The notes below the pieces were generated by a model. It made no database searches. It saw nothing but the letters and a program-made list of their open reading frames with translations, and had not been told where the DNA came from. A stretch of 37,803 nt of DNA. Source: JAQVWU01 sp964628455 (lineage in GTDB: Bacteria; Bacillota; Clostridia; Oscillospirales; CAG-272). Below, piece by piece: positions 24,990 through 33,414 of this stretch (the stretch's first letter is position 1; every line of letters begins with the position of its first letter). The stretch is taken from assembly GCA_964628455.1 (NCBI GenBank), contig CAZVPD010000017.1:1-37803 (forward strand), written 5' to 3'. The translations under genes were made by a program, and so were the position numbers.

Positions 24990-25017
24990 TTTATGTCACC
25001 GGAAAACAGGACATAAA
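24990..25017. repeat. Short inverted repeat before the YfhO gene
   Basis: TTTATGTC (24990-24997) and GACATAAA (25010-25017) are perfect 8-base arms with a 12-base spacer, in the 48-base gap before the TTG start at 25037. No T-run follows, so it is more likely an operator or leader hairpin than a terminator. Confidence 0.4.
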
Positions 25018-25036
25018 CCCGAAAGGAAGTTGCTTT

Positions 25037-27676
25037 TTGAAAAACAAAACCGAAGCGCTTTATTCGGTACTCGCGTTTGTTTTGCCTGCGGTGATACTGA
25101 CGGCTGTATTGACGGCAAACGGCATTTACCCGTTCGGAGAAAAGAGCCTTTTGATCTATGACCTGCGCAGTCAGTACGTCGATTTTTTCGCTTCGTTAAG
25201 AGACGGCGGGAATCTTTTCTATTCTTTCGGGCGCGCCTTCGGGGGCGACGTCTTTACACTGACCGCGTATTATCTGATCTCCCCCTTCAGCGCCGTTTTT
25301 TTATTGCCGTACCTGAGCGTGACAGGTGCGGTGACGGTTGTCTGTTATCTGAAAATCATGACGGCGGGTCTGACTTTTTATCTCTTTCTGCGCAGGACCC
25401 GTCTTTTTCGTATCTATATCGGATACGCGCCTTTTTTTGCCCTGATCTATGCTTTCTGCGGGTTTTTCGTCATGTATGCGCAGAACATCATGTGGCTGGA
25501 CGCCCTGTGGCTGCTGCCGCTTGTCGCCCTGACGGCGGAAACATTGGTTTCCGACGGAAAAACGGCCGGATTTGCCTTTACGGCGGCCTCGGTCATGGTT
25601 ATAAATTTCTACATGGGATTTATGCTGCTGGCTTTTTCGTTTGCCTATGTGATGTTTCTGCAGCTTACGCTTGAGCATGACGTCGGATTCCGGACTTTTC
25701 TGCGGTATGGTACGGCGGTCGTTACGGGCGTGTGCTGTTCGTCCGCGGTCGCATTCACGGCTTACTGCAAACTGGCGCTGACGAAAATGTCCGGAGAAAA
25801 TCTGCTTCTGCTTGCGGAAGGCACTTTTTTTAACGGGGTTTCAGAATTATTCGGCCTGCTTTTCTATGCTTTGCCGGCTTCGGGTATCCTGTGCGCGGTC
25901 TTTATCCTGCTTGACAGGCGGAATTCTGCCGTTAAGCGGGGGTCGGCAAAGCCGCGGACGGTCTTTATTGCGGCTGTTGTTACCGCAGGCTTTTCGGTTT
26001 TATCCGCCGTTCTGCATAAAGACCTGTTTGTAGCTTCGGTGAAGAAATATCTGCCGTATGTATACGACCTTGATTCACCCCAGCTGTACTGCTCCTCCGT
26101 CTGCGTGGTCCTGACCGCGGTTCTGGCCGCGGTATGGATCAGACGGCGCGGCATCAAGGCGCCTCAGTATTTGCTCCTGATTCTCTGGACTTCGTTGCCC
26201 CTGATCGTTCCGGACCTCGACCTGCTGCTGCACTCGGGTCAGCAGCCGATATCGTTTCCGGGCCGCTATTCGTTTATCATCTCGTTTACCGTCATACTGA
26301 CGGCAGCCTATACGCTCTCTGTTTTAAAACCGGAGCTGCTGAGCGGGTTTATCCCTTCTTTCTGCATTCTTTCGGCTTCCGTGATCATTGTTTTCGAACT
26401 GACTTCCAACGCTGTTTTGGCGTTCCGCTACAATGAAAACGTTTATTTCGGCTATTATCCCCAAAAAAGCTATGAAAATTACATCGCGGAGAATAAGGCC
26501 GCGTTAAAAACGACCGGTGACCATACGCGGACCGAAAAGACCTATTACCGCTCTCTGAATGATTCGATGGCTTTGGATTACCGCGGGCTTTCACACTATT
26601 CCTCGGTGTACAACCGGCCGTTTATCGCAAAAATGCGGGGGCTGGGCTATGCGGCTTCGGAATACTGGTCTTCTTATTTCGGTTCGACGCCGGTTCTCGA
26701 CTCCCTTTTCGGTATCGGCTATCTCCTTGATATGACGGACGCGGACTATAAGTCGCGGATGCTTGTAAAGAGTGCCGGACGAAGCTACGCGTCCGAAGTA
26801 TACGAAAAGACGTATTCGGACGGACTTATCGATGTTTACAGAAACCCCTCCGCGCTGCCGGCCGCTTATGAAACGGACACGGGTTTTTTGACTGCACCGC
26901 TTGACGGCGGGAATCCTTTCGAAAGGCAGAACCGCCTGGTTTCGGCGATGACGGGCAGAGAAGAAAACCTGTTTATCTCCCAGACCGCTTCGGGACCGGC
27001 GTTTGCCGTGATGGAATATGCGGAATCCGGAAGATTCGGACCCCGGCTCCGGGTCTCCTATCATATCGTTCACGACACGGACGGGATGCTTTTTATGTAT
27101 ATAAATTCCGGCGGTCCGGCGCCCTGCAGGATCTATGCGAACGGGATCCTTTTTTCGAACTATCAGTCTTCCCAGGCCGGGGTCGCATATACCGTCTATC
27201 TCGGGTCTTACGGAAAGGGTGAGGAGGTGGAAATCAAGCTGGAACCTGTCGGAACGGAACTTGAGTTCGATTCGGTCGATTTTTATGCTTTGAAAAGCGG
27301 TTATGCGCCGGTTGTGAACCGTCTTTTTGCCGGAGCGGCGGAAGTTTCACCGCTCAGCGGAAACAAAGTGCAAATCAGAGCCAAAGAAGGCAGTCTTCTG
27401 TTTACCTCCATCCCTTACGAGGAAGGCTGGGCTGTGACGGACGGCGGGGGGGAAATCGCCGAAGCGGCGGGATTTCTTTGCGTCGATCTGAAGGCAGGCT
27501 GCGGCAGCGCGGAAATCGTCTATACTCCCCCGGGATTTGCACGCGGCTGTGTATTGTCCGGCACAGGACTGCTGCTGTGGGGCCTCATGGTATGGAAGGA
27601 AGGAAAAGAAAGAAAAGAAAGAAAAAAATACGAGAGAAAGGGGAAAAAAGCGGATGAATTTCCTGAGGATGCTTGA
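25037..27676 (+). CDS. YfhO-family membrane protein
   Basis: 879 residues. The start is TTG 25037 with AAAGGAAG at 25022-25029. About a dozen membrane helices fill residues ~8-480, including the early SLLIYDLRSQYVDFFASLR loop and FMYAQNIMWLDALWLLP-like region typical of YfhO. A large extracytoplasmic strand-rich part follows (~490-830), then one last helix. YfhO of Bacillus/Listeria takes part in glycosylating teichoic acids at the outer membrane face (GT-C fold). The end is unusual: after the last helix comes a lysine/arginine/glutamate tail (GKERKERKKYERKGKK) coded by a purine-only-like tract. It overlaps the PAP2 gene by 23 bases. Confidence 0.9.
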   Translation: MKNKTEALYSVLAFVLPAVILTAVLTANGIYPFGEKSLLIYDLRSQYVDFFASLRDGGNLFYSFGRAFGGDVFTLTAYYLISPFSAVFLLPYLSVTGAVTVVCYLKIMTAGLTFYLFLRRTRLFRIYIGYAPFFALIYAFCGFFVMYAQNIMWLDALWLLPLVALTAETLVSDGKTAGFAFTAASVMVINFYMGFMLLAFSFAYVMFLQLTLEHDVGFRTFLRYGTAVVTGVCCSSAVAFTAYCKLALTKMSGENLLLLAEGTFFNGVSELFGLLFYALPASGILCAVFILLDRRNSAVKRGSAKPRTVFIAAVVTAGFSVLSAVLHKDLFVASVKKYLPYVYDLDSPQLYCSSVCVVLTAVLAAVWIRRRGIKAPQYLLLILWTSLPLIVPDLDLLLHSGQQPISFPGRYSFIISFTVILTAAYTLSVLKPELLSGFIPSFCILSASVIIVFELTSNAVLAFRYNENVYFGYYPQKSYENYIAENKAALKTTGDHTRTEKTYYRSLNDSMALDYRGLSHYSSVYNRPFIAKMRGLGYAASEYWSSYFGSTPVLDSLFGIGYLLDMTDADYKSRMLVKSAGRSYASEVYEKTYSDGLIDVYRNPSALPAAYETDTGFLTAPLDGGNPFERQNRLVSAMTGREENLFISQTASGPAFAVMEYAESGRFGPRLRVSYHIVHDTDGMLFMYINSGGPAPCRIYANGILFSNYQSSQAGVAYTVYLGSYGKGEEVEIKLEPVGTELEFDSVDFYALKSGYAPVVNRLFAGAAEVSPLSGNKVQIRAKEGSLLFTSIPYEEGWAVTDGGGEIAEAAGFLCVDLKAGCGSAEIVYTPPGFARGCVLSGTGLLLWGLMVWKEGKERKERKKYERKGKKADEFPEDA

Positions 27677-28586
27677 ATCGGTGCGCAGTCCGTATCTGAC
27701 CGTTTTTTTCGGATTCTGTACGTTTTTCGGCGAAGGGATCCTGATCTTTTCCGTATTCTGCTTTCTTTACTGGTGTGTCGATAAGAATCTGGCCTATCGC
27801 ATCGCGCCGGCTTTCTTTGTTTCGGCTTTGCTGGTTCAGGAGATCAAGATCGTCTGCAGGATAGAAAGGCCCTGGGTCCTGGACCCTACTTTCAAAGCGG
27901 TCGCCGGGGCTGTCCCGACGGCGACGGGTTATTCGTTTCCGAGCGGGCATATGCAGTCTTCGGCCGCTTTGTTCGGTTCGTTCGCTCTGTATTCCGGCAG
28001 GCGCGGCGTTAAAATATTCTGTATTGGCGTTATTCTTTTGGTCGGTCTTTCGCGCATGTATCTGGGCGTTCACACGCCGGCGGATGTGGCGGGTTCCCTG
28101 CTGCTGACATCCGCGGTCATCACCGCCGTGTTTTTTTTCATGAAACGTTTTGAAAAAGCGCCCGCGGCCGATCTTGCCGCCGCGGTTTTCTTTGCGGCGT
28201 TATCGGCTGCCTGTATGGTCCATGCGGCCGTATTGCTGTATGATTCTCAGATCGGACAGCGTTATGCGGCCGATGTCGGCAAAGCGGCAGCCTCCGGAAC
28301 AGCCTTTGCCATCGGATGGGTGACCGAAAGAAAATACATATGTTTTGATGAGCGCAGGGGCGGTTGGGGCGGACGGATCATCCGGTTCGCATGCGGGATA
28401 ACGGTGACCCTGCTGCTTTACAAGGGATCGGACTATCTGCCGGTCCCGGAATTACAGGCTGAAATGATCCGGTATTTTACCGTGACGATATGGGCTTTTC
28501 TTTTCTATCCGTTGATTTTAAAGAGTATCACGGCAGGCCGCGACACATATAAACCGCCGGACCCGAATAAAAAACACTGCGGCTGA
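27654..28586 (+). CDS. PAP2-family membrane phosphatase
   Basis: 310 residues from ATG 27654, with GAAAGGGG at 27636-27643 inside the YfhO gene. All three PAP2 motifs are present: K-x6-RP (K65 to P73), PSGH at 96-99, and SR-x5-H-xxx-D (S133, R134, H140, D144). There are six to eight membrane helices, with the active site probably facing outward. Related enzymes dephosphorylate lipid pyrophosphates such as undecaprenyl pyrophosphate. The overlap with YfhO suggests both act on undecaprenyl-linked envelope sugars, which is inference. It is followed by a strong bidirectional terminator. Confidence 0.92.
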   Translation: MNFLRMLESVRSPYLTVFFGFCTFFGEGILIFSVFCFLYWCVDKNLAYRIAPAFFVSALLVQEIKIVCRIERPWVLDPTFKAVAGAVPTATGYSFPSGHMQSSAALFGSFALYSGRRGVKIFCIGVILLVGLSRMYLGVHTPADVAGSLLLTSAVITAVFFFMKRFEKAPAADLAAAVFFAALSAACMVHAAVLLYDSQIGQRYAADVGKAAASGTAFAIGWVTERKYICFDERRGGWGGRIIRFACGITVTLLLYKGSDYLPVPELQAEMIRYFTVTIWAFLFYPLILKSITAGRDTYKPPDPNKKHCG

Positions 28587-28610
28587 AAAAAATTCGGCCG
28601 CAGTGTTTTT
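28570..28610. terminator. Bidirectional rho-independent terminator
   Basis: AAAAACACTGCGGC (28570-28583) pairs with GCCGCAGTGTTTTT (28597-28610). The T-run continues to 28613 on the plus strand, and six T follow on the minus strand. It sits between the convergent PAP2 and GH127 genes, overlapping the end of the PAP2 gene. Confidence 0.92.
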
Positions 28611-28615
28611 TTTCT

Positions 28616-30361
28616 TTATGTTTTCACGGGAAGCCAGGTCCTGTATGCGCTTCCGCTCTGGCCCAGGTGATAAAAGTCGTTCAGCCGTATGCCGGAGGAC
28701 AGGATCACCGTAAGCCGGTCCCCGTCATCCGCCTCCGCGCCGTATGTTTCGAGTGCGGACGGATCGACCGGCGGGATCGCATCGAAATCGAATCCCGGAT
28801 TCATTGCGCTGTCAAACCCGAGCAGCAGCGGTCCGCGATAAACGGAACAGGAACCGGAACGGTCCGCTTCCCCGTAAAGCAGCCTGAGTCCGAAATCAAA
28901 CCGGACGGTGATTTTATCGCCTGCCTTACATTTTCCGAGCGTCAGGTATGTGCCTTTTGAGGCTGCGACGGATTCGCCGTTCAGCAAAACTTCGGTTTTT
29001 TCGGACCACGCGGGTATGCGCAGGGCGATCTTCGAACGGCCGCAGGAAAGTATTTTTATTTTCACTTTGCCGCGATAGGGATAATCTCCGGCGATTTCAT
29101 ACCTTACGCTGCCTGTGCTGACCTCGGATTTACCGTACCAGTTGATATAAACGGTCCCGCCGTCTTCGTGCACCGCCCATTTTTCGAGTTCTCCCAACCC
29201 CCTGTGGGCGTTGGCCGAACAGCAGTTCAGGTCGGGACTGCCCGGACGGCTCTGGAATACGATGCTGTGATAATTGGCCCGCCGGCATCCGTCCATGGGC
29301 GTGTCGTAGGTTGACCATCGTCCCGAAGTCGAAAAACTGCCCATAACGGCATTATAGAGCGAAAGTTCGAGAAAATCGGCATAAACTGGATCTGCCGTCA
29401 GGCTATATACCTCGGCGGCAAGCGCATTGAAGGCTATCACGCAGCAGGTTTCGACAGGACCGTATGAAAAAGGATTTCCCACGGCCTGTTCGTTTGTCGA
29501 AAAACCTCCGGTATTATGGATATCGGTTTTTAATATGCTTTTTGTGATCTGAGTGACTGCCTCAAGATATTTCCTGTCCCCGGAAGCCCTGTACATTTCG
29601 GCGTAGCCCATGATGACATGCAGGCTCTCCCAGCGGGGTTTGGGGCATTCGAAGAACTCCGTTCCGTCCTGCGAATACTGCATGTAATTTCCCGCGCGCG
29701 GGTCTTTGGTATCCTCTTCGACGGAGTACGCCAGACCGAGATATTTTTGATCCCCGGTACGGTTGTACAGCATGGCCGCGCCGTGATAAACGGCCAGGTT
29801 CATTTCGGAACTGCCCGTATCGACGATCCGCATGCCCGAGTTCCCGTAGAATTTTTCGGTAAACAGATCCGCGATGCGCATGACGGCGCTGAGATACTCT
29901 TTATTGCCGGTGATATCATACCAGAGCATCAGCCCTGTCATGATATGATAATGCGCCCAGGCGTCCCACGTCCCGATCGTGTCGGTCGTTTTGTCGTGAA
30001 CGGGATCCCGCATGAAATCCGCGGTGCCCGTGAGCTGGTGCTTTTCATCGAACGCCCCCAGATATCCGTTCGGCTCCTGATATGCGAGCATTTCATCGAT
30101 AAAACGGAGGATGGTTTTTTTCAGTCTGCCGCTGTTCGACAGACGGAAGATCATCGCGCATCCGGTCAGATATTTTCCGGCAAATTCTCCGGACCAGGGA
30201 TTCAGATGCCGCGCGGGAAGCAGATTTTTATCGCGCAGCATCGTAAGGATCGCGGGATTTGTTTCCCGGACCGAAAGCAGCCAGTGTTCGGTGACCTTTT
30301 CGATCAGCCTGCCGGCGCAGTCCCGTAAAATATATTTTTTATGCTTTTTGTTTTCTTTCAT
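28616..30361 (-). CDS. GH127-family beta-L-arabinofuranosidase
   Basis: 581 residues. An (alpha/alpha)6-barrel carries the zinc-cysteine active site of GH127: E304 and C306 in GPVETCC, and C380/C381 in DLNCCSANAHRG, equivalent to the Glu/Cys/Cys/Cys zinc ligands of Bifidobacterium HypBA1, where one cysteine is the nucleophile. QEPNGYLG and THDAWAHYH-like TWDAWAHYHI are further family segments. The C-terminal ~200 residues form beta domains. No signal peptide is seen, so it is probably cytoplasmic, acting on imported beta-arabinooligosaccharides from plant glycoproteins or related sugars. The start has AGGGGGA. It is a single-gene unit without a nearby transporter. Confidence 0.9.
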   Translation of the reverse strand: MKENKKHKKYILRDCAGRLIEKVTEHWLLSVRETNPAILTMLRDKNLLPARHLNPWSGEFAGKYLTGCAMIFRLSNSGRLKKTILRFIDEMLAYQEPNGYLGAFDEKHQLTGTADFMRDPVHDKTTDTIGTWDAWAHYHIMTGLMLWYDITGNKEYLSAVMRIADLFTEKFYGNSGMRIVDTGSSEMNLAVYHGAAMLYNRTGDQKYLGLAYSVEEDTKDPRAGNYMQYSQDGTEFFECPKPRWESLHVIMGYAEMYRASGDRKYLEAVTQITKSILKTDIHNTGGFSTNEQAVGNPFSYGPVETCCVIAFNALAAEVYSLTADPVYADFLELSLYNAVMGSFSTSGRWSTYDTPMDGCRRANYHSIVFQSRPGSPDLNCCSANAHRGLGELEKWAVHEDGGTVYINWYGKSEVSTGSVRYEIAGDYPYRGKVKIKILSCGRSKIALRIPAWSEKTEVLLNGESVAASKGTYLTLGKCKAGDKITVRFDFGLRLLYGEADRSGSCSVYRGPLLLGFDSAMNPGFDFDAIPPVDPSALETYGAEADDGDRLTVILSSGIRLNDFYHLGQSGSAYRTWLPVKT

Positions 30362-30415
30362 GGTTCCCCCTTATCCGGTGTTAAAATAAAGTCGGCGGTG
30401 TTTCAGTGAGGAATT

Positions 30416-30480
30416 GAAGATTTAAAAAATCTTCTCTGCCCGGCTTTCTTCTGTTTTGAAAGGGATACGCAGAAAAGCCG
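30416..30480 (-). terminator. Possible terminator after the P-type ATPase-like gene
   Basis: On the minus strand CGGCTT and TTCTG/CAGAA arms (30480-30441) form an imperfect hairpin, followed 11 bases later by six T within a second perfect hairpin (GAAGATTT/AAATCTTC, 30416-30434). It lies 18 bases after the ATPase-like stop. The spacing is not ideal, so termination is likely but not certain. Confidence 0.4.
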
Positions 30481-30497
30481 TCCCCGCGGCGCGGACC

Positions 30498-33410
30498 TTA
30501 AGACCCGGCCGCCGTTTCGTTTCCGTTCGTTTCTTCCGGATCGTCGGTGTCCGGATCCTCGATGCGGAAACCCGAGGAAAAGAAAGTTTTCTTTGCTTTT
30601 TCGTTTTTCGGCGCTTTTTGTTTTCTTTTGCGCTTTTTGAATCCGCTGCTTTTCAGAAGCTTATACAGTTCAACAATAAAAAGCATCAGAAGCGGGTGTA
30701 AAACGGTGACTGCGAGATAGGGCGCCGTATGTCTGACCATGCCGAAGAGCGACCCTGCCTGAGGGAACATCTGACCTGCCGCTATGAATACGGCCGTCAG
30801 AGCTAAAATGAGTCCGTAGACGCGGTTGAAGGTGACCGACACAAAAACGCTCCGGTCTTTTTTAATTTCGCTCAGTAAAACGAACTGTGAGAGTATGACG
30901 CCGCAGAATACGGAGGAAGACAAAAGCGGTGCCTGAATTTCGATATCATACAGTCCGAGCATAACGGGAGCCGCAGCGCAGAGAAGGGCCGACATCAGGC
31001 CGAAGAGCACGGACTCGATGTTGTGGCGCAGGGGATGCCTGAGTTTTTTTTCGGTTTCGACGCGCGCCGACAGTATATCGTTCGAGGGACGTTCAAACGC
31101 TATGACGAGGACGGCTGCGAAATCGACGATGAGCCCTGAAAAAAGGAGCTGGACCGGACCGAGCAGAACATTGTTTGTCAGGATGGAATACAATACGATA
31201 AAAAACCGCGCCGACTGCGAAGCGAGCAGATAGCGGACGCTTCTGAGCAGATTCTGATAGATCACTTTGGCATAGGCTACCGCGCTGACCATGGCGTTGA
31301 AACCGCCCGAACCGTTTTTTTCGGGTTCGGAGACGATGACATCGGAAATGAATTTAAGCGCGTCGCATCCGGTCTTCGCGCTTGCCCTGGGATCTTTGGT
31401 ATAAACGGGGACGCTCCTGTCGGTCAGGTCGACGCCTGATTTCACGGCTTTTGACGATATGGTTACGCTCTGGGAAAATCCGGCGTCCGATTCACGCAAT
31501 AAGCCGATCTCATCCAGTTCCCTGACCAGCAGGCCTACTTTTTCACCGCTGTCCTTCAGGTACCGAATGAACCTGGTTTTCTGGCTGATGCTCAGGCCCT
31601 GATAAAGGCGGTAATTTTTTATATCCGTCCGAAACAATCCGTCTTTGATGGACGTCAGCCGCCGGGGGGTGATGACTTCGCCGTCGTCGTGTATGATCCC
31701 GAGCGAATGAGCCAGATAACGGTTATTGTCGCTGATGTCGTCGGCAGTCATGACGATTTTTATGTTTGCGGCCAGACAGCGGGAGATGTTCATCGCGGCG
31801 CCCGGAAGCATTTTTTCACGGATGCCCAGAAATCCTTCGAACGTCATGTCGGTCTGACAGGATACGATACGCGTGAGATTGTTGTAATCCGTGTTTTTCG
31901 ACGCGACCCCCAGTACGCGGAACGCTTCTTTCGTGATCAGGGATGCGGTTATCCGGAATTCGTTGAGCTTTTCGGACGTCATGGGCAGAACCCGTCCCTT
32001 ATGCGAATAATACCGGCATAAGCTTAAAATGTCCTGCGCGTCTCCTCGTACCGCCACGGCATTGCTGCCGCCGTATCCGAACAGCGTGGTCTCAAAACGG
32101 TTCAGCCGTGACACGGGCGAATGTTCCAGGATCGGATAGCGGTTTTCCAGTTCGACGTTGTACAGGCCGGAGTTCCGGGCACAGGCTATGATCGCGTCTT
32201 CTTCGGGAGAATATACGTTTTCATTGCGCAGATTGTTTGCCACAAGCCGGGATCCGCCGTAAAGGCCCGTTGATATCACGGCGTAACGAAGGGCGGCAGC
32301 CGAATTTTCGATAAAACCGCGCGTCTCGGGATTCATGCTGACGCCGTTGGCCGTGATGCGTTCGATTTTCGATTCGCGTACCGAAAACATCGCTTCCCTG
32401 GGTACGATAAGGCATGTCAGATCTTTCAGTTCCGACAGTTTTGCCGTGTTTTTTATGATCGCGCCGGAATTGATGTCTTTCAGGCGCTGAGATGCTCCGA
32501 AAATACCGCAGGCCGTGATGATATAGCCGAAAGCCGTATAAAATTCGCTCATCGAAGCGACGGCGAGGGTAAGACCGGTGAGGAAGATCTCAAACAACCC
32601 CCTGCTGCCGAATCCGAACGCGAGGTTGAACACCGTCAGGACAAAGATCATCGCGATCATAGCCGCGCTCCATACGGAGCAGTATCTTTTCAGCACTTTA
32701 AAGACGGAAAGCTGCTCGTGCGGTACGATGAGGCTGTTTTTTCCCATTGTGCAGACAAGGGTATCTTCGCCCGCTTCGCATACGACCGCTTTGCCGCTCC
32801 CCCGCGTGATGATGGTTCCGGCATAGATCATATTTTTACGCGCCGACAGGGGTATGTCGCGGAATTCGATAAAAGCTGCGTCTTTTTCGGCCGACTGCGT
32901 TTCGCCGGTCAGGTTAAACTCGAGCGCCGCCAGAGCGCTGCTTTCGATCAGCCGCGCGTCTGCCGGAACGATGTCGCCCGCGGAGATGAAAATGATGTCG
33001 CCCGGGACAAGCAGTTCCTGCCTGACCATATACAGCTTTCCTTCGCGCATCACTTTGGCTGTCGGGAGCGCATGGTGCGCCGTCGCTTCCAGGACCCTGT
33101 GCGATTTTATATAGATGATGATCGCGGCCGTTATATTGAACACCTGAATGCCGATGAGTACGGCCGCGCTGACGTTCTGCTCGAACAGCAAGGCCGTCAG
33201 AGCGGTTATGATCAGAAGAATAGAGGTGAAATCCGTCAGTATGTGCTTCAGATAGACATAAAAAGGACCTTTCGGAACGGGGAAAATCACATTGCCGCCG
33301 TGACGTCTGAGACGTCCGGCGGCTGTTTTCTTTGACAGACCGCTGTACAGGGAGGTTGCGAGCTTCGACTCCGCCTGTTCGGGAGAGCAGTCGTACCATT
33401 TTTCGGTCAT
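30498..33410 (-). CDS. Degenerate P-type (P2) ATPase homologue lacking catalytic residues
   Basis: 970 residues in one intact frame. The cation-ATPase N-domain (WYDCSPEQAESKL to GGN), M1-M2, the A-domain with LTGE (T168-E170), M3-M4, the P/N domains and M5-M10 are all recognisable and in the P2/Ca2+-ATPase order. Catalysis should be impossible. The DKTGTLT loop reads PREAMFS (337-343), so the phosphorylated Asp is P337. MITGD reads MTAD (554-557). TGDGVND reads LVRELDE (628-634). KGA reads RGD (455-457). In M4, IPEGL reads MSEFY (287-291). M6 keeps VQLLFSGLIVD. A ~55-residue basic then acidic C-terminal tail is added. No Shine-Dalgarno is evident; the start lies 4 bases after the ClpE-like stop, so translation is probably coupled. 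A scaffold, sensor or channel-like role is inferred. Confidence 0.85.
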   Translation of the reverse strand: MTEKWYDCSPEQAESKLATSLYSGLSKKTAAGRLRRHGGNVIFPVPKGPFYVYLKHILTDFTSILLIITALTALLFEQNVSAAVLIGIQVFNITAAIIIYIKSHRVLEATAHHALPTAKVMREGKLYMVRQELLVPGDIIFISAGDIVPADARLIESSALAALEFNLTGETQSAEKDAAFIEFRDIPLSARKNMIYAGTIITRGSGKAVVCEAGEDTLVCTMGKNSLIVPHEQLSVFKVLKRYCSVWSAAMIAMIFVLTVFNLAFGFGSRGLFEIFLTGLTLAVASMSEFYTAFGYIITACGIFGASQRLKDINSGAIIKNTAKLSELKDLTCLIVPREAMFSVRESKIERITANGVSMNPETRGFIENSAAALRYAVISTGLYGGSRLVANNLRNENVYSPEEDAIIACARNSGLYNVELENRYPILEHSPVSRLNRFETTLFGYGGSNAVAVRGDAQDILSLCRYYSHKGRVLPMTSEKLNEFRITASLITKEAFRVLGVASKNTDYNNLTRIVSCQTDMTFEGFLGIREKMLPGAAMNISRCLAANIKIVMTADDISDNNRYLAHSLGIIHDDGEVITPRRLTSIKDGLFRTDIKNYRLYQGLSISQKTRFIRYLKDSGEKVGLLVRELDEIGLLRESDAGFSQSVTISSKAVKSGVDLTDRSVPVYTKDPRASAKTGCDALKFISDVIVSEPEKNGSGGFNAMVSAVAYAKVIYQNLLRSVRYLLASQSARFFIVLYSILTNNVLLGPVQLLFSGLIVDFAAVLVIAFERPSNDILSARVETEKKLRHPLRHNIESVLFGLMSALLCAAAPVMLGLYDIEIQAPLLSSSVFCGVILSQFVLLSEIKKDRSVFVSVTFNRVYGLILALTAVFIAAGQMFPQAGSLFGMVRHTAPYLAVTVLHPLLMLFIVELYKLLKSSGFKKRKRKQKAPKNEKAKKTFFSSGFRIEDPDTDDPEETNGNETAAGS

Positions 33411-33414
33411 TGTT

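Noticed and set aside
27599..27645. Purine-rich GAAAAGAAAG tract as a repeat element
   Set aside because: It is in frame as the Lys/Arg/Glu tail of YfhO and also supplies the PAP2 ribosome site. The units are irregular.
30498..33410. P-type ATPase-like gene as a simple pseudogene
   Set aside because: There is no stop or frameshift in 970 codons, the fold-defining segments and helices are kept, and the replacements are confined to catalytic motifs. Operon spacing is also tight.
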